Origin: Gardnerella vaginalis
Lineage (GTDB): Bacteria; Actinomycetota; Actinomycetes; Actinomycetales; Bifidobacteriaceae
DNA: 57,480 nt
Direction: 5' to 3'
Assembly (NCBI GenBank): GCA_946997215.1
Contig: CAMPUL010000006.1
Span: 1-57,480, forward strand
Both the position numbers and the translations under genes were made by a program. The notes beneath the pieces are model-generated. The model was not told the origin of the DNA and ran no database searches. It saw only the letters and a list, made by a program, of their open reading frames with translations. Below, piece after piece: positions 46,326-54,364 of the stretch. Positions within the stretch are counted from its first letter, which is position 1, and each line of letters starts with the position of its first letter.

Positions 46326-47741
46326 ATGGAATGGAACGATACTCCTTCAATGGATCCGCGTGCTGCGCAAGCAACATCGGTTTCTGCGCTTAGTGAGACT
46401 GTATCTTCTGCGGAACCGCCAGCGTTGAAGATTACTGCTGCAAGCTCTAATCCTCAAATGTTTATGCTTCCTTGGGAGCTGCCGCTTTCTCAATGGCCTA
46501 CAAATCTTTTTGTTAACCTTCCTCGAGGTATATCTAGGCACGTTGTGCGTTTTGTGCACGTAGGCGACGAAGTGTACGCAATGAAGGAGATCACTCGTCA
46601 AGTCGCTGAGCGCGAATATGAGCTTTTAAGACGCTTGCGCAAGCTGGAACTTCCAACAGTTAAACCTATAGCGGTTGTTGCTGGTAGAAAAGATAAGAAT
46701 GGCGAGCCGCTTGAAGCAATGCTTGTTACTCGTCATCTTAAATTCTCTTTGCCGTACCGTGCGCTATTTGCTAGAACTTTGCGCCCAGATACTGCGGAGC
46801 GTCTAATTGATGCGCTTGCTGTGCTTATGGTTCGTTTGCATCTTTCCGGATTCTATTGGGGAGATGTTTCGCTTTCTAACGTTCTGTTTTTGCGAGATGC
46901 AGACGCGTTTACGGCGTTTTTGGTGGACGCGGAAACTGGCGATTTGCACGGAAGTCTTACCGAAGGTCAGCGAGAATATGATATTGACTTAGCTCGCACA
47001 AATATAATCGGCGAATTAATGGATTTGAGTTCTGGCCAGCTTTTGCCTGGAGAAGTTGACGAAATTAGCATTGGAAATAGGCTTGTAGACAGATACCATT
47101 CGCTTTGGAGCACGCTTACAGACGTAGATAAGTTTAGTCCAGACGAGATGTGGCGTATTGAGCGCCGCGTGAATCGCCTTAATGAGCTTGGATTCGATGT
47201 AGACGAGCTTGAGATGAAGACTTCCGAAGATGGGCGAAGAGTTTTGGTTAGACCGCGAGTTGTGGATGCTGGATATGCTTCTAGAAAGCTTTTGCGCTTA
47301 ACTGGCTTAGATGTGCAAGAAAATCAAGCTCGCAGGCTTCTTAACGATTTAGACGCGTATCGCACTTCTACATGGCGTCAAGGCGAAGAGCTGGAGATTG
47401 TTGCTACAGACTGGATGCGCGAAGTGTTTGAGCCTACAGTTCGCATGATTCCGCCTGAGTTTAGATCGCAAATTCAGCCAGCGCAGTTCTTCCACGAAGT
47501 TTTGGATCATCGTTGGTTTATGGCAGAGCGCGTTGGGCATGATGTTTCTATGCAAGATGCAGTAACAAGCTACATTAAGAACGTTTTGCCACAATACAAG
47601 ATGGATAAGCGCGTTTTGGCTGCGATTAATGCGGATGCGGATTCTGGTGTTGTAGACGACGAGTACACATATTCTACGCCTGCGCCTGCAGTGAGCAGCG
47701 ACGACGAGTACGATCAAGACGCAAGTGTTTGGGCAAGCTGA
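46326..47741 (+). CDS. DUF4032 kinase-like protein
   Basis: A 471-residue cytoplasmic protein with a kinase-like fold related to lipopolysaccharide kinases. Residues about 45-235 show YAMKEI (Lys position), EREYELLRRL, FYWGDVSLSNVLF (HxDxxxxN-like, with WGD in place of HGD) and LVDAETGD (DFG position). The second half (about 275-445) matches the conserved DUF4032 region. An actinobacterial family with no established substrate. It is flanked by terminators and tRNA-Lys, so it stands alone. Confidence 0.82.
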   Translation: MEWNDTPSMDPRAAQATSVSALSETVSSAEPPALKITAASSNPQMFMLPWELPLSQWPTNLFVNLPRGISRHVVRFVHVGDEVYAMKEITRQVAEREYELLRRLRKLELPTVKPIAVVAGRKDKNGEPLEAMLVTRHLKFSLPYRALFARTLRPDTAERLIDALAVLMVRLHLSGFYWGDVSLSNVLFLRDADAFTAFLVDAETGDLHGSLTEGQREYDIDLARTNIIGELMDLSSGQLLPGEVDEISIGNRLVDRYHSLWSTLTDVDKFSPDEMWRIERRVNRLNELGFDVDELEMKTSEDGRRVLVRPRVVDAGYASRKLLRLTGLDVQENQARRLLNDLDAYRTSTWRQGEELEIVATDWMREVFEPTVRMIPPEFRSQIQPAQFFHEVLDHRWFMAERVGHDVSMQDAVTSYIKNVLPQYKMDKRVLAAINADADSGVVDDEYTYSTPAPAVSSDDEYDQDASVWAS

Positions 47742-47843
47742 TTTTTGTGCGCTCGTGTTTGGTCTCTGTGTGTGATTTTTGTGTTATTTGCGCATGCAAG
47801 CGGCTAAAAACGCATAAAAGTGCAATAAAAGGGTATAAAAAAG

Positions 47844-47916
47844 TGCCCCCTGTGGGACTCGAACCCACAACCCAAGACTTAAAAGGACTCTGCTCTGCCA
47901 ATTGAGCTAAAGGGGC
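47844..47916 (-). tRNA. tRNA-Lys (anticodon UUU)
   Basis: 73 nt. The acceptor is GCCCCTT/AGGGGGC (one G-U), the D stem GCTC/GAGC and the T stem GTGGG/CCCAC. The anticodon loop CTTTTAA gives UUU. The anticodon stem GAGTC/GTCTT has a U-U mismatch at the fourth pair and a G-U at the first. No CCA is encoded. Confidence 0.93.
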
Positions 47917-47927
47917 AACAAATGTCT

Positions 47928-47956
47928 AGTGTACTACATTTTGCAGACTAATCCAA
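47928..47956 (-). promoter_or_regulatory. Promoter of tRNA-Lys
   Basis: On the minus strand, -35 TTGGAT (47951-47956), 17-bp spacer, and -10 TACACT (47928-47933), identical to the -10 of the tRNA-Thr promoter. The predicted start is about 5 nt upstream of the tRNA. Confidence 0.65.
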
Positions 47957-47975
47957 CTTCTCCTATGTTGGCGTG

Positions 47976-48239
47976 TTAATTTACAAGTTGTCCTAGTTGT
48001 ATAAGCTTATCTTTGATTTGGCTTGCGGATGGCTCAACCATAAAGCTGCCGTCACTAAAAGTCACAACAGGAATATGCTTCTGACCGCTAATCTCAACAG
48101 CTTTTTGAGCAGCTCCGTCTTCGGACTCAATATTGTGCCAAGTAAAAGCAACATTAAACTGGTTAAGAGCGGACTTTGCGCGAATGCAATCGCCACACCA
48201 ATCGGCTCCGTAAACATTGACTAATGGCAGATTTTCCAT
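47976..48239 (-). CDS. Glutaredoxin/mycoredoxin-like protein
   Basis: An 87-residue thioredoxin-fold protein with the redox motif WCGDC (Cys15, Cys18) and cis-Pro in HIPVVTF (Pro57). It has the length of mycoredoxins and NrdH-like proteins. The substrate is unknown; candidates include ribonucleotide reductase or mixed disulfides. It lies between tRNA-Lys and ftsY as a single gene on the minus strand. Confidence 0.88.
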   Translation of the reverse strand: MENLPLVNVYGADWCGDCIRAKSALNQFNVAFTWHNIESEDGAAQKAVEISGQKHIPVVTFSDGSFMVEPSASQIKDKLIQLGQLVN

Positions 48240-48443
48240 AAACTATTACCCCAATTCAGTTTGATTGTAAAGTGGCCATTAAAGTGGCTTGCAAATGTAG
48301 CATAAATTTGCGCTCATAATGGTCTGTAAAATCATTGTATTAGAACACTAATATTTGTGTAATTTTTGCGAATAATCAACAATTTTAACTAAATTTGAGC
48401 AAATTCCCTTTAATGTGTCCCTTTAATTTCATAGGCTTATTAT

Positions 48444-49565
48444 ATGAACATGGTTATGGACTTAAATTTGATTATATGGTTTACTGTTGGCGCAGTTATT
48501 TTAGCTGTTGCTTTAGTGGCGGTAGCTGTTGTTTTGCGAATTATTGGAAAATCGAATGGCCCAATAATACCTACTAGCAAAGAAGACCCATTGTCTAGTA
48601 GCGCTGAAAATAATGGCGATTTTAGCGCACAATTACCAGAAAATGCAACGTCTAGAATGGCTAGGCTTAGAGGCAAGCTTGCGAATAGTCAAAATCCTTT
48701 TGGACGCGCGCTTTTTAACATTTTAAGCAAAGATAATCTTAATGAAGACGACTGGCAAGATGTAGAAGACACGCTTTTAATGGCAGATGTTGGCGCTCAA
48801 GCAAGCGAAGAATTAGTTGAGTCGCTTAAAAAAGACGCCAGGATTTCTGATGCTGCCAGCTCGCAAGAGGTTCGCGAAACATTGCGCGCAAAACTGCTGG
48901 ATGTTGTTGGAGTCAAAGCAGATAGAAGTCTAAAAGCAGATTTGCAAGATGCAAATAAGCCAAGCGTAATCATGATGGTTGGCGTAAATGGCACTGGAAA
49001 AACCACTACTGCTGGCAAGCTTGCGCGACTAATGGTTTCTAAAAATCGTTCTGTAATTCTTGCTGCTGCCGATACTTTCCGCGCGGCTGCTGCAGATCAG
49101 CTTGAAACTTGGGCAAATGCTGCAGGTGTTAAAGTTGTTCGTAGTCAAAAAGATGGAGCAGATCCTGCTTCCGTGGCTTTTGATGGTGCTACAGCTGCCA
49201 AAGAAGAAAACGCAGACGTTTTGATTGTAGACACGGCTGGAAGGTTGCAAAATAAGGCAAATCTTATGGAAGAGCTTGGCAAAATTCGCCGCGTAATCGA
49301 GAAAACTGTTCCCGTAGACGAAGTGCTTTTAGTACTTGATGCTACAACTGGCCAAAATGGAATGGCTCAAGCAAAAGTTTTTGCGCAAGCTATTGGAATT
49401 ACGGGCGTTGTGTTAACAAAGTTAGACGGCTCCGCAAAGGGTGGAATTGTGATTTCTGTTCAACGCGAGCTTGGAGTACCTGTAAAGCTTGTTGGATTAG
49501 GGGAAGGTCCAGACGATCTTGCGCCGTTTGATCCAAAAAGCTTTGTAGATGGCATTTTGGCGTGA
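48444..49565 (+). CDS. ftsY: Signal recognition particle receptor FtsY
   Basis: GTPase receptor that brings SRP-ribosome complexes to the membrane. An N-terminal membrane helix (about 7-32) is followed by a short acidic linker. The NG domain (about 70-373) has G1 GVNGTGKTTTAGKL, DTFRAAAADQLE, G3 DTAGR and G4 TKLDG. The A domain is short, as in other actinobacteria. The start context lacks a good ribosome-binding site. It is 53 bp upstream of amt. Confidence 0.96.
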   Translation: MNMVMDLNLIIWFTVGAVILAVALVAVAVVLRIIGKSNGPIIPTSKEDPLSSSAENNGDFSAQLPENATSRMARLRGKLANSQNPFGRALFNILSKDNLNEDDWQDVEDTLLMADVGAQASEELVESLKKDARISDAASSQEVRETLRAKLLDVVGVKADRSLKADLQDANKPSVIMMVGVNGTGKTTTAGKLARLMVSKNRSVILAAADTFRAAAADQLETWANAAGVKVVRSQKDGADPASVAFDGATAAKEENADVLIVDTAGRLQNKANLMEELGKIRRVIEKTVPVDEVLLVLDATTGQNGMAQAKVFAQAIGITGVVLTKLDGSAKGGIVISVQRELGVPVKLVGLGEGPDDLAPFDPKSFVDGILA

Positions 49566-49618
49566 GCTGATTAGAATATAAGTTGCAACCACCGATGGTT
49601 GTGTTTGTGAGGTGAAAA

Positions 49619-51136
49619 ATGACCGCAATGGATCCGCAATGGGCGTTACTGGCTGCCGCATTAGTGTTTATAATTACGCCAGGAATCGCACTGTTTTATG
49701 GTGGCCGCGAGCGCGCAACATCAATGGTTAATATGATGATGCTTTCCGCTGGTGCAATTGCGGTAACAACTATAGTTTGGACTCTTTGGGGCTGGTCAAT
49801 GGCCTTTGCTGGAAAAGACATGATTGGCGGTGTTGTTGGCGACCCTGTAAGCGGATTGCTGCTACGCGATTCGATGGTGGCAGATCACGGCATTTTTACT
49901 TCGATGGATGCAAACACTGGTCTTGCTGGCGGAATTCCAGCGGCATTTAGACTTGCGTGCGCGGTTGTTGCTGTGGCTCTTATAACTGGTGCGCTTGCTG
50001 GTCGTGTGCGCTACGCGATTTGGCTAATATTCGTAGCTGTTTGGGTAACTCTTGTGTTTGCGCCTCTTGCGCACATGGTTTGCGGAGGCGGTCTGCTTTC
50101 TCCTAATGGCGCTATATCTCAGGCTCTTGGAATTCAGATTCACGATTTTGCAGGCGGATCTTTGCTGCATGTAGCTGCGGCTGTTTCTGCTTTAGCAATT
50201 GTTCTTATTATTGGCGGTCATGCTCATTTTCCTCTTAAGAATTTTGTTTTGCATACCAAGTCTTTTGCGTCTTTGGGTGGTGCAAATTCGGAACACAAGG
50301 GCAATTTAGTTCGCGCGCTTTTGATGGAAGTAGCAAAGTCTAATAAGACCAATGATTCTGCTGCTTCTAGCGATGATTCTAAAGCTAAGGGCGATTCTTC
50401 TTTAGAAAACGCTAGCGAGCTTGCGGTTAATGGCCATTTTTCCAATGTTTCTGCACGAGCTCCGCACAATGTTCCATTTGTTGTTCTTGGAATTTTCATC
50501 ATTTGGTTTGGATGGCTTGGCTTAATGATTGGATCTTCTGTAGGTCTTCCAGGAGTTGCTGGATATGCATGGGTTAGCTCAACTATTACAGCGTCTGCGT
50601 CTATGCTTGCTTGGGGCGTTACGGAACGCTTGCGCTCGGGATGTTTTAGCGCCGTTGGAGCAGCTAGTGGAATCATGGCTGGTTTGGCTGCTAGTGCCGC
50701 CGCTGCAGACGTTATAGCGCCTTTGTGGGCGGTCATACTGGGTGCGATTGTTGGCGTTGTTACATGCCTTGCTACGCATTCTAAGACTTTTACTCGCTAC
50801 GATGGTGCGCTACACGTTGTAAGCGTAAATGGCATTGCTGCGCTTATTGGCATTATAGCTGTTGGATTGTTTGCGGATGCAAGCGGATTGCTTTCCACTG
50901 GCGATTGGCATCAGCTAATTGCGCAAATATGCCTTCTTGCAATCACCATTCTTTATTCTGGAGCCGTTAGCGCGTTGCTTGCGTTTGGATTAGAAAAGCT
51001 TTTTGGTTGGAGAATATCGGAAGCTAAAGAGCGTAAGGGTGTTGATTTAGCGGATCAAGGTGAGCGCGCGTACGATTTTTCTGGCATTGCTCAAGAAAAA
51101 TCTGCGATTGACGCTGAAGATAAGACACAAATGTGA
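49619..51136 (+). CDS. amt: Divergent ammonium transporter (Amt family)
   Basis: Trimeric-channel-family protein of 505 residues with about eleven hydrophobic segments. The N-terminal part is canonical: FYGGRERATSMVNMMM, then HDFAGGSLLH with pore His184 and Asp177. The second pore histidine, in the usual VHG motif, is replaced: SVNG puts Asn404 there. A Ser/Asp/Lys-rich insert (about 238-275) enlarges the loop before PHNVP. The family motif GWFGFNxGS reads GWLGLMIGS. GAGGTG precedes the ATG. No glnB/glnK or glnD follows. Confidence 0.9.
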   Translation: MTAMDPQWALLAAALVFIITPGIALFYGGRERATSMVNMMMLSAGAIAVTTIVWTLWGWSMAFAGKDMIGGVVGDPVSGLLLRDSMVADHGIFTSMDANTGLAGGIPAAFRLACAVVAVALITGALAGRVRYAIWLIFVAVWVTLVFAPLAHMVCGGGLLSPNGAISQALGIQIHDFAGGSLLHVAAAVSALAIVLIIGGHAHFPLKNFVLHTKSFASLGGANSEHKGNLVRALLMEVAKSNKTNDSAASSDDSKAKGDSSLENASELAVNGHFSNVSARAPHNVPFVVLGIFIIWFGWLGLMIGSSVGLPGVAGYAWVSSTITASASMLAWGVTERLRSGCFSAVGAASGIMAGLAASAAAADVIAPLWAVILGAIVGVVTCLATHSKTFTRYDGALHVVSVNGIAALIGIIAVGLFADASGLLSTGDWHQLIAQICLLAITILYSGAVSALLAFGLEKLFGWRISEAKERKGVDLADQGERAYDFSGIAQEKSAIDAEDKTQM

Positions 51137-51154
51137 CACACTCGGATTGCGCAA

Positions 51155-51258
51155 TGTGGATAAAACTTTTAGTTATCCACATTTTAGGCGTGTTGCTGTG
51201 CATATCTATAAAAGTTATCCACAAATGGGGGATAACTTTGTGGATATCCTGCGGATAA
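51155..51258. other. DnaA-box cluster between amt and the MATE gene
   Basis: Exact DnaA boxes lie at 51155-51163, 51173-51181 and 51215-51223. One-mismatch boxes lie at 51239-51247 (TGTGGATAT) and 51250-51258 (TGCGGATAA). Five boxes in 104 bp fill the 241-bp gap about 30 kb from dnaA. Confidence 0.88.
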
Positions 51259-51377
51259 CTTTTTTGAAATCATATTCGGTTTGCAAATCAAAAAGTTTTA
51301 TGATAGCGATTGCATAATTCAAGATAAACGATTTAATTACCAAAAAGGCATTAAAAGGCGTTAAATAGGCCATTATT

Positions 51378-52733
51378 ATGAGCGATCAGAGTGAAAATGT
51401 TAACAAAAAAGACCTACTGAAACACATATTTTCTCTAGCTATTCCTACATTTGGCCAGCTTATTGCAGAGCCAGCGTTTGTTTTAGTAGACACTGCAATA
51501 GTTGGGCATTTAGGCAAAACGCAACTTGCAGGGCTTTCAATAGGCTCAACCGTGCTTTTAACAACAACGGGGCTATGCCTGTTTTTGGCGTACAACACAA
51601 CAAGCCAAGTCGCGAGACTATTGGGTGCTGGGAAAAATCGTCAAGGGCTAAGCGTTGGAATGGATGGATTGTGGCTTGCTCTTGGGCTTGGGGTTGTTCT
51701 AACGCTTGTTTTAATGGTGTTTGCGCGCTCGCTTTGTCAAAGCTTTGGCGCAAGCGGCGAAACGCTTAAAAACGCGATTATTTACACTCAAACTGTTATG
51801 CCTGGATTGCCTGCAATGTTGCTAATTTACGCTGCAAATGGCATTTTTAGAGGACTTAGTAAAGTAAAAATCACGCTTTTTGCTGCAATAAGTGGAGCTG
51901 TATTAAACGCTATTTTAGATATTCTATTTGTGTTTGGAATGAACCTTGGCATTGCTGGGTCTGGAATAGCAACAATGATAGCGCAATGGTATATGGGTAT
52001 TGTTTTAACGCTACCAGCGATTTTTTGGGCAGCTCGAGAAAAAGCACGTTTGCGTCCACAAGCGCGTAGCATACTTAAAAGCGCTGGAAGTGGCGTTCCG
52101 CTGTTTATACGCACATTGGCATTACGCGCGTGCATGGTGGCAACTGTTGCAGCTGCTGCGCGACTTGGAACGAACACTTTAGCTGCATATCAAGTTGCAA
52201 ATTCTTGCTGGAATTTTGTTATGAACATATTAGACGCTATAGGAATTGCAGCTCAAACAATAGTCGCCTCCGCGCTTGGAGCTGGCTTATTAAAACGCGC
52301 TAATGTAATAACAAAGGTTTGTGCACAAGTAGGAGCATTAAGTAGCGTAATCGTTGGAATTCTAATGATATCTGCAGGATGGTTATGCTCGCCGCTGTTT
52401 AGCACAAATGCCGAAGTGCAACTTTTGGTTTCAATAGGAATGACGATTCTTGGAATTTTCTTGCCTCTATCTGGATTTATGTGGGCTCTAGACGGAGTGT
52501 TAATCGGAGCTGGAGATCACAAGTATTTAGCCAAATCGTGCTCAATTACAGCAGTTGTGTATCTTCTTGTAATTAGCGCTGTTTGTGTGGCAAATGTGGC
52601 TCTTTTTGCTGGAGATGTTACTAAAACAATATCGCTTTGGGTTGCTCTTAATGCTGTGTATATTGGCGGACGAGCGCTTGGAAATTCGCTTAGAGTTAAA
52701 ACGGATGATTGGATGAAGTGTGCAAATTTGTGA
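51378..52733 (+). CDS. MATE-family efflux transporter
   Basis: A 451-residue multidrug/toxin extrusion protein with twelve hydrophobic helices in two pseudo-repeats. Family features include SLAIPTFGQLIAEPAFVLVDTAIVGHLG at the N-terminus and the repeated LSGFMWALDGVLIGAGD region in the second half. The export substrate cannot be told; coupling by Na+ or H+ is typical. No Shine-Dalgarno sequence is obvious. The DnaA-box cluster lies directly upstream. Confidence 0.93.
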   Translation: MSDQSENVNKKDLLKHIFSLAIPTFGQLIAEPAFVLVDTAIVGHLGKTQLAGLSIGSTVLLTTTGLCLFLAYNTTSQVARLLGAGKNRQGLSVGMDGLWLALGLGVVLTLVLMVFARSLCQSFGASGETLKNAIIYTQTVMPGLPAMLLIYAANGIFRGLSKVKITLFAAISGAVLNAILDILFVFGMNLGIAGSGIATMIAQWYMGIVLTLPAIFWAAREKARLRPQARSILKSAGSGVPLFIRTLALRACMVATVAAAARLGTNTLAAYQVANSCWNFVMNILDAIGIAAQTIVASALGAGLLKRANVITKVCAQVGALSSVIVGILMISAGWLCSPLFSTNAEVQLLVSIGMTILGIFLPLSGFMWALDGVLIGAGDHKYLAKSCSITAVVYLLVISAVCVANVALFAGDVTKTISLWVALNAVYIGGRALGNSLRVKTDDWMKCANL

Positions 52734-52740
52734 TTTGTTA

Positions 52741-52797
52741 AGTTGATTTGTGATTTGTGATTTGTGATTTGTGAAGTGTGACTTGTGAAGTGTGACT
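52741..52797. repeat. 7-bp tandem repeat after the MATE gene
   Basis: Four to five consecutive copies of tgatttg (52743-52775) are followed by a degenerate block of gaagtgtgacttgt units. The repeat overlaps no coding sequence. Confidence 0.85.
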
Positions 52798-52864
52798 TTT
52801 AAGTTGATTTGTAAAATCGTGAAGTATTTAACTTACGATTTGTGTTGGTTTATATAAACTTTTG

Positions 52865-52900
52865 TTTGCATGCTCCGTGCAGACGTTTATACTCGATTTT
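52865..52900 (+). promoter_or_regulatory. Promoter of dnaB, apparently leaderless
   Basis: -10 TATACT (52888-52893) and a possible -35 TTTGCA (52865-52870) have 17-bp spacing. The ATG at 52901 is 7 nt after the -10, so transcription should start about at the start codon. No Shine-Dalgarno sequence is present. Confidence 0.55.
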
Positions 52901-54364
52901 ATGGCAGATAATGATATGTGGCAGTCAAATCGAAAAGACTCAAACCGATTAAACAACGCTAACGCTAATGTTAGCTTGTTTGACAAGGTTCCGCCTCACG
53001 ACGAAGACGCGGAAATGGCCGTTTTGGGCGGAATGTTAATGAGCAAAGATGCTATTGGCGAAGTTTCACAAATCCTAGAAACAGCAGACTTTTATATTCC
53101 AAAGCATCAAACAATTTACGACGCGATTATAAGCCTGTTTTCTGGGTCGCAACCAGTAGATGTTGTTTTAGTTGCAAACGAGCTTCTAAAAGACGAAAAC
53201 CTAGAGAAGATTGGCGGAGCAGACTACTTGCATAGCCTTGTAGCATGCGTTCCTACAGCAGCGAACGCGCTATATTATGCGGATATTGTGCACAAAAATG
53301 CGATTTTGCGAAACGTGATTGCTGCTGGAACAAAGATTGCGCAAATGGGCTATTCGGCCACTGGAGATCAAGCGGAAGACGTGGTAAATCTTGCGCAATC
53401 CGAGGTTTACGAGATGAGTTCTGGCAAGGTTCATCAGGATTATTCCGCTATTGGACCTGTTGTGCAAGACGCTCTCGAGCAGTTAGACAAGTTGCAAAGC
53501 AACGAGATTGAAAAAGGCGTTCCAACAGGATTTAGAGATATTGACGACATGACGCAAGGCTTGCAGCCTGGGCAAATGGTAGTGGTAGCTGGTAGGCCTG
53601 CAATGGGAAAGTCAACCCTTGGAATTGACTTTGCGCGTTCCGCTGCGCTGCATCACAATATGACAACAATCGTGTTCTCTCTAGAAATGAACAAGCTGGA
53701 GCTTGCTCAAAGAATAATCGCAGCCGAAACGGATATTCCAATGACGGCAATGCATCGCGGAACTGCAGAAGACATTACAACAGATAGGTGGACTAAGCTA
53801 AATGCGTTTTGGTCAAAAATGAAAGACGCTCCGCTTTTTATAGACGATAGTCCAAATATGAGTCTTATGGAAATTCGCGCAAAATGTAGGCGACTAAAGC
53901 AAACGAACGACTTAAAGCTAGTTGTAATCGACTATTTGCAGCTTATGACTTCTGGAAAGAAAGTTGAATCTAGGCAGCAAGAGGTCTCCGAGTTTTCGCG
54001 TGCGTTAAAGCTGCTTGCAAAAGAGCTAGAAGTGCCAGTTGTTGCGCTAAGCCAGCTAAACCGAGGGCCAGAAATGCGAAACGATAAAAAGCCTCAGCTT
54101 TCGGATTTGCGCGAATCGGGATCTATTGAGCAAGACGCAGACGTTGTGTTTCTTGTGCACAGGCCTGATTTTTACAACAAAGAAGATCGCCCTGGCGAAG
54201 CAGACATTATTATGGCAAAGCATCGTAATGGCCCTACAGAAACGTTTAATCTAGCTTTTCTTGGAGCAACGTCTAAGTTTAAAGATATGCCGCAAGGATA
54301 CCAGCCGCAATCGTATGCGCAAGGAAATGATTCCGTTGGAGGCTACGATGGCCATGCTGCTTGA
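52901..54364 (+). CDS. dnaB: Replicative DNA helicase DnaB
   Basis: Hexameric helicase at the replication fork. The N-terminal domain begins VPPHDEDAEMAVLGGMLMS. The RecA-like C-terminal domain has Walker A GRPAMGKST, Walker B VVIDYLQLM and SQLNRGPE with QLSDLRESGSIEQDADV. It is full length (487 residues from ATG 52901) and has no intein. A start 13 codons upstream (52862) is possible but lies inside the putative promoter. murT overlaps its end by 17 bp. Confidence 0.96.
   Translation: MADNDMWQSNRKDSNRLNNANANVSLFDKVPPHDEDAEMAVLGGMLMSKDAIGEVSQILETADFYIPKHQTIYDAIISLFSGSQPVDVVLVANELLKDENLEKIGGADYLHSLVACVPTAANALYYADIVHKNAILRNVIAAGTKIAQMGYSATGDQAEDVVNLAQSEVYEMSSGKVHQDYSAIGPVVQDALEQLDKLQSNEIEKGVPTGFRDIDDMTQGLQPGQMVVVAGRPAMGKSTLGIDFARSAALHHNMTTIVFSLEMNKLELAQRIIAAETDIPMTAMHRGTAEDITTDRWTKLNAFWSKMKDAPLFIDDSPNMSLMEIRAKCRRLKQTNDLKLVVIDYLQLMTSGKKVESRQQEVSEFSRALKLLAKELEVPVVALSQLNRGPEMRNDKKPQLSDLRESGSIEQDADVVFLVHRPDFYNKEDRPGEADIIMAKHRNGPTETFNLAFLGATSKFKDMPQGYQPQSYAQGNDSVGGYDGHAA

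Noticed and set aside
50224..50736. A 170-codon open frame on the minus strand inside amt
   Set aside because: It overlaps the conserved Amt helices and has no ribosome-binding site or protein-like domain; it is a shadow of the biased codons in amt.
52814..52841. Hairpin before dnaB as a terminator of the MATE gene
   Set aside because: The stem is only 7 bp with a 14-nt loop and no T run follows.
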